Assembly (NCBI RefSeq): GCF_016587435.1
Contig: NZ_BNJJ01000012.1
Location: 220,206 to 284,205 of the forward strand
Length of the DNA: 64,000 bases
DNA from: Dictyobacter formicarum
Lineage (GTDB): Bacteria; Chloroflexota; Ktedonobacteria; Ktedonobacterales; Ktedonobacteraceae
Reading direction: 5' to 3'
Shown here: positions 56,454-64,000 of the stretch, piece by piece
Layout: each line of letters starts with the position of its first letter
Numbering within the stretch: position 1 is the first letter of the stretch
Program-made: the position numbers and the translations under genes
Notes under the pieces: generated by a model
What the model was told of the DNA's origin: nothing
The model's database searches: none
The model's input: the letters and a program-made list of their open reading frames with translations, nothing else

Positions 56454-57374
56454 TTACCAGGAATGAATAGATTGAGCAACGATATATTGCTGATAGCAAT
56501 TTTTGAGTTCCATGATAGCGTTTTTTAGGCCTTGCGTATTATCAATGCTAAAAAGTAAAGAGAGGATAGTCCCACTATGCGCGCAGATAACTCCGAAAGC
56601 ATTGCAACGTAGTGCCACTTCTATGGTGGATTCGAGTTCGTCTTTTTGTAAGAATCGTTGATTTACCCTGGCACTCATCGTTGCTCCTTGTCCAACTTTT
56701 GTTAAATTCGAAGTCTGAATTCCTTCTTTTACCAGGTTGAAAGCTCTTGCCAGGATATCAATTTCATCTGCAGTATATGAATTGGATGTATTATTGAATT
56801 TCATTGTATCAATAACACCTCCTGTATCGATAATTAATTGGGTTGTTGGTGGAACAGCACCAAGATATTCAAGGAGTTTGCCACGACGATGATTATAAGC
56901 TACTATTCCTCGATACATCAAACCATCACTTGGTTCGATAGATATCGCTATTTCCGAAATCTGCTCTGGAGTGATGTTTTTGCCTAATATTTGTACAAGT
57001 GCTTCTATAGATCCAACAATGTCGGACGTTGATGAGGCCATCCCTTTCCCAATAGGGATTTGAGAGTTGATGTGAACATGAACATCCACATCCGTGATGT
57101 TAAAGAGTTCTAAGGTTAGATGCATTGCATCTTTCACCTTTACACACTCATTTGGATAAGTTCTTACTATGCCATGTCCAGCACTGATGCTCACTTGAAT
57201 TTCTGAAAAACATCTAATAGGATTTGTTACTAAAAAATGTTCACCATTATTCATTTGCCCTTGTACTAATTCTCCAGCGCTACCAGGGATAACAACCTTC
57301 ATTGATCTAATGAATGGATTAATATCCAAAAATCCCATTTCACGCTCTTCTTGCAGTTGACCTTCGGAAGTCAT
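56454..57374 (-). CDS. PduX-like GHMP kinase (L-threonine kinase type)
   Basis: A 306-residue GHMP kinase with GAAGGG before its ATG. An N-terminal GSAGELVQGQ resembles the segment of PduX L-threonine kinases. The ATP-binding GHMP motif is PIGKGMASSTSDI (about 115-127), and the C-terminal motif is FGVICAHSGTILSLLFS. PduX makes O-phosphothreonine in cobalamin side-chain synthesis, but no cobalamin genes are here. In this setting the product more likely feeds the PLP enzyme at 54183. Substrate Thr against another hydroxy amino acid is not resolved. Confidence 0.85.
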   Translation of the reverse strand: MTSEGQLQEEREMGFLDINPFIRSMKVVIPGSAGELVQGQMNNGEHFLVTNPIRCFSEIQVSISAGHGIVRTYPNECVKVKDAMHLTLELFNITDVDVHVHINSQIPIGKGMASSTSDIVGSIEALVQILGKNITPEQISEIAISIEPSDGLMYRGIVAYNHRRGKLLEYLGAVPPTTQLIIDTGGVIDTMKFNNTSNSYTADEIDILARAFNLVKEGIQTSNLTKVGQGATMSARVNQRFLQKDELESTIEVALRCNAFGVICAHSGTILSLLFSIDNTQGLKNAIMELKNCYQQYIVAQSIHSW

Positions 57375-57525
57375 ATGCGTTCCCTTCTCTCAAGGAAAAT
57401 ATGATTGTTCCACTGTATTGAAGTTTAGATAACCCCAAGAAAAAAGGCAGCTTTGATTGTCAAAGTCTGCCTGATGAGGTAATGTTGTTTAGAATCAACA
57501 AAACAAAGAAAAAGGACATTACCTC

Positions 57526-58064
57526 TTGAACTTTAACACATTGAAACAGTTTCGTCAGCAGGTGTACCACAGTTTTGAACGCGGTTCTGATGCCTTGTTC
57601 AATCTGTGCGATGCATTGCTCAGCGAAAGTCAAGCGCGCAGTTTGCCAGAATTGTCTCAACCGCCCTTTTTATACGGCAATGGCCCAGTCTGCATCAGGC
57701 GTTGCACGATGGGCACATCAATGTCGATGTCTTGCGCGAAGCAGGGATTACCGCCTTGCTGAAGCATGTGAAGCCACACGAGCCAGTGTGGATCAGTGTT
57801 GATAGTAGCAACATTGCTCGCTCTGAGGCGCATACGAGTGCGCATCGAGGCATCATCTACGTTTCCAATTTGCCGCGTTGCAGGAAACCGATCAACGTCG
57901 GTTGGCAATTCTCGACCGTGATGCTCTTGCCTGAGGAACCTAGCAGTTGGGTGGGGATTCTCGATCAACAACGGATCGCCTCCCACCACACTGCTGTGGA
58001 AAATCGCCGGGATGAGCCCCTGGCTTTCATCCCAAACCGGCTCCACGCTATCACGTCATTGTGA
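57526..58064 (+). pseudogene. DDE-type transposase remnant
   Basis: Two frames join near 57660. The first reads LKQFRQQVYHSFERGSDALF; the second reads RQWPSLHQALHDGHINVDVL, VWISVDSSNIARSEAHTSAH (first catalytic Asp) and STVMLLPEEPSSWVGILDQQ. The rest of the catalytic domain is missing. A 10-bp inverted repeat GAGGTAATGT/ACATTACCTC (57476-57525) lies just upstream. Element family not determined. The remaining sequence to 58228 shows no gene. Confidence 0.72.
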
Positions 58065-58228
58065 AAAGCAAGAAAGAGGCCACATCCAAGGTCCAGTGAG
58101 CCGAACAATTGCTTCAAAACGAACAGTAATCCTTTCCAACTGAAGTTGACTGACAACTTCCCTGATTGATCAACGACACAACAAATAGCTGTGGTATATC
58201 CTTGCTATGATTTCTTTGATCGTGCAAC

Positions 58229-58879
58229 CTATCTGATGCCAATATGAATGATCATGGTAAGGAAGAATACAAAGGATGTAGCAGCATGAATCAACCGCCA
58301 TCTGGATGCGATACGTTTCTGGCGTATGGCTTTCTCCACCAGTGTGCCTAATCCCACCAGCACTGTCAGTATGCCCCAGGTAATACTTCCACTGATCAGT
58401 GAGGCTCCGGAGGGCATGCCTGTGTGGGATGGAGGTGCCAGCAGCCAGGGGATATATAACAGAGCATGGATTGCCGCTACAATCAGAACGCTCCAGCCTA
58501 AAAAAGGGTGAAATGAGCGCAAAATACGCAGAATATTATTCAGGCTTATAGCTCCCCATGAGTGTAGCCGTTTTTTGACCAGTAGATAGCTCTTGCGTGT
58601 AACAAACTGGCCCAATGCATAGAGTGCCCCAACGACCGCAACCAGGCCCACTGTGGAACTCAGCGAGAATGCCGCCAGCGCATATTGACCTGGTCGATAG
58701 ATGAGCACGGGAAGAGCGCGTTCGAGGACTAATAAGAGAAGTAGGCAGCCTATTGTTGGCAAGATCCACTTTTCCGAGCGATGAAACAGACGTATTGCCT
58801 TGTAGATGAGCAAAAAGACCAGCGCAGCTACAACAGAAATGGCAAGAAATTCGATCAAGGTTGCTAACAATTGATGCAT
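58229..58879 (-). CDS. Cytochrome b561/ferric-reductase-like membrane protein
   Basis: A 216-residue protein with about six helices (near residues 8-28, 38-58, 68-90, 122-142, 158-178 and 196-214). His in SFHPFLGW, AAIHALLY, RLIHAATS and MIIHIGIR within or near helices could bind two haems, as in b561-like or ferric-reductase-like proteins. It lies 75 bp downstream of the NRPS gene on the same strand. A role in electron supply to the oxygenases is possible but not shown. Copy B of the 26-bp repeat is part of its sequence. Confidence 0.75.
   Translation of the reverse strand: MHQLLATLIEFLAISVVAALVFLLIYKAIRLFHRSEKWILPTIGCLLLLLVLERALPVLIYRPGQYALAAFSLSSTVGLVAVVGALYALGQFVTRKSYLLVKKRLHSWGAISLNNILRILRSFHPFLGWSVLIVAAIHALLYIPWLLAPPSHTGMPSGASLISGSITWGILTVLVGLGTLVEKAIRQKRIASRWRLIHAATSFVFFLTMIIHIGIR
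58583..58608. repeat. 26-bp direct repeat, copy B
   Basis: Identical to 54138-54163. In the minus-strand gene it encodes QFVTRKSYLL and neighbours, so this is the original copy and the intergenic one is secondary. Confidence 0.85.
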
Positions 58880-58953
58880 AACGTGCCCTTGATAATGCTC
58901 TATTTAGAGGTATCGATAAAATTGTACGAGGATGATCTTTTTGCTTTATGCTT

Positions 58954-61900
58954 CTACTGATTATCGTCCTGGCCCTCCTTTATTAAAAAAGCTTCAATCT
59001 GTTCCATACGGCTTTTAAGGGTCGTTGCAACAAGTTGCACATTTGGCTCGCTCATCATGTCCCGATGACCTCCCGGAAGTTGGTGAATCAGGATTTCCTG
59101 GCTGGTCAGAGTCTCCCAACCACCGGTCAGTGCCCAGGTCATAGGAAGAACAGATGCCTTCTTTGCCCCTCGCCCGAGTTTGATAGATTCTTCTGCTCGG
59201 AAGAGGTCAATTTGACCGGGATAGACATCAGGAATATAACTTCTGACGGCGTGTACATTCATCATCTGAATGCGCCATAGACGACGAAACTGGTCGAGAT
59301 CGGTATCCGCAGGTACCAGGTTCGCTTTTTTCCCTTCTTCCATCACAGCGCGCAACTGTTCTACGGGAGGAAGCATAGAGATATCTTCATCCATTGAAAA
59401 TGTTTTGCGCGACATAATATCCATTACTATTGCGGCATCGCTCGTATCCAGTTCCCTTATCTGTGCATCTGGATTACGAACGGTAAAAGGAACATTGGCA
59501 TCCAGGAGTGCCAGTAATGATACTTTTTGATGGCGTTTGCTTAACTGTTGGGCAATCTCAAACGCCATTACCCCTCCTGAGGACCAGCCTCCCACCTGGT
59601 AAGGTCCCTGCGGTTGAATACGTTGTATCTCTCGAACATAGAGAGCGGCCAGTTCCTCTATCGAGATATATGTCCCGCCGTTCTCAACGAGATCTGGAGT
59701 TTGTAGCCCATAAAATGGCTGGTCAGCCCCCAGGTGACGCGCGAGATTGGTATAACAGAAGACGGTTCCCCCGGCTGGATGCACACAGAAAAGAGGACGC
59801 TTTGTTGTTGCTCCTGCCTGGATAGTCACGAGCGCCGGGGTCTTTAATGCATTGCTCCGTTGTCGCACAACAATGGCAAGCTCAGCAATGGAACTGTGCT
59901 CAGAGAGAAGCGACGGCGCAAGATTAATATCCAGTTGTTCGCGAATCGCAGCTATGACACGTTCTGCTAGAAGGTCATTTCCCCCAAGTTCAAAGAAGCT
60001 GTCGGTGATAAGAATAGGATTCACCTGCAACACTTCTTCCCAGATCTGCTGTAGCTGGAACTCTACGACATCACGTGGCACTATTGCGGTGACATCTGCT
60101 GGTAGCTGGTCCTCAATGACATTTAATTGTTGTCGTACGACCGCAGCAAGCTCAGCAATAGTTTTGTGCTCAAAGAGAATTGCCAGTGGAAGGTTTACAT
60201 CCAGCCGCTTACGGATCTGCGCTATCAGGCTAACTGCGAGAATAGAATGGCCCCCAAGGTCGAAAAAGTTATCGGTGATGAGAATGGGGTGTACCTTTAA
60301 TGTCTTTTCCCAGATTTGCAGGAGCTGAAATTCTACCATATCACGTGGCGCTACAGCTTTGTCTTCATCAGACACCTTGCGGCTCTTATCCGGAGGCGGA
60401 AGCAAGCTGCGATTGACTTTTCCGTTGGTTGTGAGTGGCAATGCCTCTAAGATAACGTAACTTTCGGGAATCATGTAAGCTGGTAAGTGGTCACTGAGAT
60501 AATCACGGAGTGTTGCCGGTTCAAGCATTGTCTTGCTATTAGGTACGACATAGGCAACCAGACTCTTATCAAGATCTGGCTCTTCAAACACTTCCACCAC
60601 ACATTCTCTTATCTTCTCATGTCGCTCTAGTAGTTTCTCAATCTCTCCCAACTCAATACGATACCCACGCAACTTTATCTGACGGTCGACCCTTCCCAGA
60701 TACTCTAATATGCCCTGCTGATTTTTGTAGCGAGCCAGATCTCCCGTCCGGTACATCCTGGCTCCTGCTATATTGCAGTATGGATCTGGTACAAATCGTT
60801 CTGCCGTCAGATCCGCACGACCCACATAGCCCCTGCCCAGGCCAATGCCTCCTATATAGAGTTCACCAACAATGCCAATCGGTACCGGTAGCCCTCGCTC
60901 ATCCAGCACATAGCATCGTGTATTGGCAATAGGATGTCCGATGGGAACCTGCTCCTTGATCTCCTCATCGGGCGTGACCTCATAGATGCAGCAACCAACA
61001 ACCGTCTCTGTCGGTCCATACTCGTTGATCAAGCGCGTCTGAGGTGCTTCCTGTTGCCAGCGTCGTATGTGTTCGCCTTTTAACGCCTCTCCACCAAGAA
61101 TCAAGGCCCGGCTACTCTCTGAGAGTTCATGCGGTTCTAATTGCTGGTTGAGCAGATTCAGGTGGGCTGGCGTTAGCTTCAACAGGCTCCATTGGTCTGC
61201 TTGGCGCAGCACTTCAGCAAGTTCATCTAACTCCTTACCCTCCTCCAATAGCCACGCCACACGGCCTACCACTAATGGGGCAAATAGAGCCGTTACTGTC
61301 AGATCGAAGCTTATCGGCGAATGTACTGGCACCCCCCAGCCAGAGGCAACTTCGTAGTGCTGACTACACCACTGTACATAGTGGGCTGCCCCCTGATGAG
61401 AAATCATTACCCCTTTCGGTTTACCTGTAGAGCCGGAGGTATAGATGACATAGGCCAGGTTATTAGTAGAAAGATAATGGCTGGCAAGTGGAGGCAGCTC
61501 TCGTGTGCTGGTGAACTGCTCTCTCATACTTTCTAAAGAAACGATTGGCGTTTGCTCAGGCCACTCCGTCATCTGTGATTGTAACTGCTGAGTCGTCAGT
61601 ACTATCTTGAGTTGAGCATCGGACGCGATAAAGCGCAAACGCGGCAATGGCGCAGAGAGATCGAGTGGTACATAGGCAGCTCCGGCCTTGAGCACTCCCA
61701 GGATTGCTATAACCAGCGCTACCGAACGCTCTAGATAAATGCCGACAAGATCCTCTGCCCCTATCGGTAATCTTTGTAGGTACTGAGCCGTTTGATGCGC
61801 GAGGGTATCCAGGGCCTGATAGGTTAATTGATGATCTTTATCAACAACTGCGATAGCATCTGGAGTTTGAGCTACTTGACGCTCAAACAGCAGGTGTAGA

Positions 61901-63252
61901 AGCATCTCTTGAGGATATGGTGTGGTTGTTTGATTATATTTCATCAACACCAGATCTCTCTCAGCTACATTCAGGATCTCTAGCTCGCTCAGTTTACACT
62001 CAGGTCGTAGCACCGCGTCTTTTATCAGATGTTGCAGTTGACCGGAGAGCAGTTGTATATCTTGAATATCATATAGATTAGCATTGTACTCTAAAGTGAG
62101 GTTTAGAGAAGCCTCAGCATGTTCCTGTATCAGTAACCTTACTTTAAAGGGCTCGCTACTGATAGAGCACTGGTGAGGGCTAAAAGAGATTTTTCCGTTC
62201 GTAACCTCCGGGGAAAATTTGTAGTAATCAAAGCCGAAGGGATACAACAATGTGGTCGTGGGATCGTCTACAGCAAAGTAAAGTTGCTGTTCACCATGCG
62301 CGTCATAGTCTTCCTGTACTTTGCGTAAAAAATCACAGAATCGTAGCTGTTTGTTCGGATGAGAGAGAAATGGAATATATTTCGCGATAGGCCCGGCGAT
62401 ATCAAGTAATTCATCATAGAGACGGTCAGTGACACCCAGGCCAAACACCAGTTCATCCTGGTTTAGAAAGCGCCAGAGTAATACTTGCCAGCAAGTAAAG
62501 AAAAAGACCGGGAGGGAACACTCATATCGTTTAAGCAAAGCATATATACTTTTCTGGAATTCAGCTTCAATAGAAGCATGAACGGTGAGTGGCCTGAATT
62601 GTGCTGACAGGTTTTCCTGGCGCTCATAGGGGAGCGTGGGCATCAAGGCAGGAAAAATATTCTGCCTTGACCAATATGCTTTTCCATCCTCCTCCAGCAG
62701 GGAATTCTGCCACTCAGAAAATTGTGTATATTGAGGAATCTCGGTCTCCTGACTTTGATTCGTTGTAGCAGAATTATTATAATGGAGGCAGACTTCTCGT
62801 ATCAGGTTAGAGAGCGTCTGTACATCGGCATGTAATGGATATGCACCTATATAAAGTACATGTTTTTGATCTGGAAAAGATAGCAAAGAACAATGTATAA
62901 GCGGCCCCTTTTCAACATCGAGGGGCGCATGCTGTGACTCCAGGAGGAAGCTATCCATCTCCTCCTGCTGTTGATCGATATCAGCTTCACTGGAAACCTG
63001 TCGCCAGGTATAGAGAAGGCGATCATTGATTACCTGTACCGGGAACTCCATACCAGGCAAACGGTAAAAGGTCGTGCGAAAGATTTCATGTTGCAAAAAA
63101 ACAGCTTCGGTAGCTCGACGCAGAGCTACGATATCGAGTTCTCCCTCGATTAAAAGCATGCAATACGCCCGGTATGTTGTACATTGTTGCTGGAGTGACC
63201 AGAGTCGTGTCTGTTGGGGAGAGAGGGAAAATCCCTCACTTATTTGTTGCAC
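58954..63252 (-). CDS. Single-module NRPS, C-A-T-T-TE
   Basis: A 1432-residue NRPS. A condensation-type domain (1 to about 440) lacks the catalytic motif: the HHxxxDG position reads YPLHADV (about 136). The adenylation domain (about 450-950) has YTSGSTGKPKG, NEYGPTE, YRTGDLARY and K in TTNGKVNRS. The pocket residues, aligned by eye with PheA, read D-L-T-K-I-G-E-V-G-K, one off the known Asn code. Carrier 1 (FFDLGGHSILA, Ser about 1000) is intact. Carrier 2 (FFELGGNDLLA, about 1088) lacks the Ser. The thioesterase (GGWSSGG, Asp in LDANVPF, His in PGGHRD) is complete. It starts at GTG 63252, sharing a base with the upstream stop. Confidence 0.93.
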   Translation of the reverse strand: MQQISEGFSLSPQQTRLWSLQQQCTTYRAYCMLLIEGELDIVALRRATEAVFLQHEIFRTTFYRLPGMEFPVQVINDRLLYTWRQVSSEADIDQQQEEMDSFLLESQHAPLDVEKGPLIHCSLLSFPDQKHVLYIGAYPLHADVQTLSNLIREVCLHYNNSATTNQSQETEIPQYTQFSEWQNSLLEEDGKAYWSRQNIFPALMPTLPYERQENLSAQFRPLTVHASIEAEFQKSIYALLKRYECSLPVFFFTCWQVLLWRFLNQDELVFGLGVTDRLYDELLDIAGPIAKYIPFLSHPNKQLRFCDFLRKVQEDYDAHGEQQLYFAVDDPTTTLLYPFGFDYYKFSPEVTNGKISFSPHQCSISSEPFKVRLLIQEHAEASLNLTLEYNANLYDIQDIQLLSGQLQHLIKDAVLRPECKLSELEILNVAERDLVLMKYNQTTTPYPQEMLLHLLFERQVAQTPDAIAVVDKDHQLTYQALDTLAHQTAQYLQRLPIGAEDLVGIYLERSVALVIAILGVLKAGAAYVPLDLSAPLPRLRFIASDAQLKIVLTTQQLQSQMTEWPEQTPIVSLESMREQFTSTRELPPLASHYLSTNNLAYVIYTSGSTGKPKGVMISHQGAAHYVQWCSQHYEVASGWGVPVHSPISFDLTVTALFAPLVVGRVAWLLEEGKELDELAEVLRQADQWSLLKLTPAHLNLLNQQLEPHELSESSRALILGGEALKGEHIRRWQQEAPQTRLINEYGPTETVVGCCIYEVTPDEEIKEQVPIGHPIANTRCYVLDERGLPVPIGIVGELYIGGIGLGRGYVGRADLTAERFVPDPYCNIAGARMYRTGDLARYKNQQGILEYLGRVDRQIKLRGYRIELGEIEKLLERHEKIRECVVEVFEEPDLDKSLVAYVVPNSKTMLEPATLRDYLSDHLPAYMIPESYVILEALPLTTNGKVNRSLLPPPDKSRKVSDEDKAVAPRDMVEFQLLQIWEKTLKVHPILITDNFFDLGGHSILAVSLIAQIRKRLDVNLPLAILFEHKTIAELAAVVRQQLNVIEDQLPADVTAIVPRDVVEFQLQQIWEEVLQVNPILITDSFFELGGNDLLAERVIAAIREQLDINLAPSLLSEHSSIAELAIVVRQRSNALKTPALVTIQAGATTKRPLFCVHPAGGTVFCYTNLARHLGADQPFYGLQTPDLVENGGTYISIEELAALYVREIQRIQPQGPYQVGGWSSGGVMAFEIAQQLSKRHQKVSLLALLDANVPFTVRNPDAQIRELDTSDAAIVMDIMSRKTFSMDEDISMLPPVEQLRAVMEEGKKANLVPADTDLDQFRRLWRIQMMNVHAVRSYIPDVYPGQIDLFRAEESIKLGRGAKKASVLPMTWALTGGWETLTSQEILIHQLPGGHRDMMSEPNVQLVATTLKSRMEQIEAFLIKEGQDDNQ

Positions 63253-64000
63253 TACTCTACCTCTTTCTCTACATCGTGCAGGCTCAGCATATCGCCCATG
63301 GAGACATAAATCTTGCGTGGACCTTCAAAGGGATTGCGTGCATGAGCAGCGAGCATATTATCAAGCATCAGAATGTCGCCCCGCTGCCAGGGGAAGCTGA
63401 CTTCCAACTCGGCATAGACCTGGCAAATGGCCTGCATCACCGCATCCTCAATCGGAGAGCCATCCCCATAGAAGCAGGTGCGCGGCAGATCATCCTCGGC
63501 AAAGAGCGAGCGTAAGGACGCGCGAATGTCGGCATCCAGGCAGGCAGGATGCCAGTGAGTTGCCTGGTTCCACCAGAGGAGTTCATGGCTGAGAGGATGG
63601 GTGAGGATGGCGGGACGGCGCTGACGGGTGCGGAGCCGGTCGCCATCTTTCCACTCAAACTCAATGGCCGACTGGCGGCAATAGGCTTCCACCTTCTCTT
63701 TCTCGGTGGTACGAAAGACGGTTTGCCAGGATAATCCGAGCCCTTCGCCATAGTTGCGAACATACATAATCTGTTTGCGCACAAACGCCTCGCGGATGTC
63801 GGGGTCGATGCGCTGGAAGACGGCGCGGCTATCGACAATGGGAGTCTCGCCGCCGACATTGGCAGGTTGAGCACAATAAAACCAGATTTTCCTGGGCCAA
63901 CTGGCGTTGAAGGAGTTCTCATTATGCCAGAGCAGTTTTTTCTCCGGTGCATAGAATACTGGCGTGTAAAGATTGCCATTCCCTTCACCTTTGACTCTAC
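63252..64000 (-). CDS. SyrP/TauD-like dioxygenase, N-terminus outside window
   Basis: About 249 codons; the frame is open to the window edge, so the N-terminus is missing. Iron ligands are in LLWHNENSFNASWPRK (H-x-E) and MLAAHARNPFEGPRKIY (His, then Arg for 2-oxoglutarate). LSWQTVFRTTEKEKVEAYCR and DDLPRTCFYGDGSPIEDAV match segments of the dioxygenase at 53010, so they are paralogues. Its TAG stop shares a base with the NRPS GTG, as TAGTG, so translation is probably coupled. It may hydroxylate the carrier-bound amino acid of that NRPS. Confidence 0.9.
   Translation of the reverse strand, partial: RVKGEGNGNLYTPVFYAPEKKLLWHNENSFNASWPRKIWFYCAQPANVGGETPIVDSRAVFQRIDPDIREAFVRKQIMYVRNYGEGLGLSWQTVFRTTEKEKVEAYCRQSAIEFEWKDGDRLRTRQRRPAILTHPLSHELLWWNQATHWHPACLDADIRASLRSLFAEDDLPRTCFYGDGSPIEDAVMQAICQVYAELEVSFPWQRGDILMLDNMLAAHARNPFEGPRKIYVSMGDMLSLHDVEKEVE

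Noticed and set aside
56454..57374. Cobalamin PduX proper
   Set aside because: No cobalamin genes occur in the window and the gene lies inside a biosynthetic cluster.

Overview
The window looks like a piece of a large, IS-rich Chloroflexota chromosome, most likely of the class Ktedonobacteria. The clues are Hanks-type Ser/Thr kinase and PP2C genes, a GH15 enzyme, beta-helix and FtsX proteins, many decayed insertion sequences and a private NRPS-type cluster. This placement is by pattern only and was not checked against a database. No tRNA, rRNA or CRISPR array was recognised.

Positions 1-25,250 are mostly single chromosomal genes. They include a signal-anchored protein, a Ser/Thr kinase, two TetR regulators that seem to share an operator type, a FemAB-like aminoacyltransferase, a NudC-type Nudix hydrolase, a nucleotidyltransferase, a parallel beta-helix protein, a 5'-3' exonuclease, a large FtsX-type permease, a GAP-family transporter, a PP2C phosphatase with a small companion gene, a dienelactone-hydrolase-like protein without its nucleophile, a GH15 enzyme, a broken TnpB gene with its omegaRNA-like end, a frameshifted polysaccharide deacetylase, a TetR-MFS drug-export operon and a primary-type sigma factor.

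Positions 25,600-45,750 form a decayed accessory region that starts with a tyrosine integrase and an excisionase-like gene. It holds a MarR-PDZ fusion next to a frameshifted MFS exporter, remains of IS630, IS21-like, ISL3, IS605 and another DDE element, broken MBL, MFS, APH and esterase genes, and intact TetR, alpha/beta-hydrolase, GNAT, DinB and pRiA4b-ORF3-like genes. A gene cassette between two perfect 36-bp inverted repeats (32115-32915) has no transposase.

Positions 45,750-64,000 hold a biosynthetic gene cluster that runs off the right end. On the minus strand are a SyrP/TauD-like dioxygenase, an NRPS read as C-A-T-T-TE, a membrane protein, a PduX-like GHMP kinase, a VioC/AsnO-like dioxygenase, a CysK/SbnA-like PLP enzyme, a second SyrP/TauD-like dioxygenase and a P450. 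Then come two type II thioesterases on the plus strand, and an acyl carrier protein and an FkbH-like HAD enzyme on the minus strand. The adenylation domain code, read by eye, is close to the known asparagine code, which fits the AsnO-like hydroxylase. The kinase and PLP enzyme together suggest a diamino acid made from threonine. The condensation domain lacks the catalytic His motif and the second carrier domain lacks the Ser that carries phosphopantetheine. The product is probably a small hydroxylated, amino-acid-derived metabolite of unknown structure. This cluster is the best candidate for an undescribed system.
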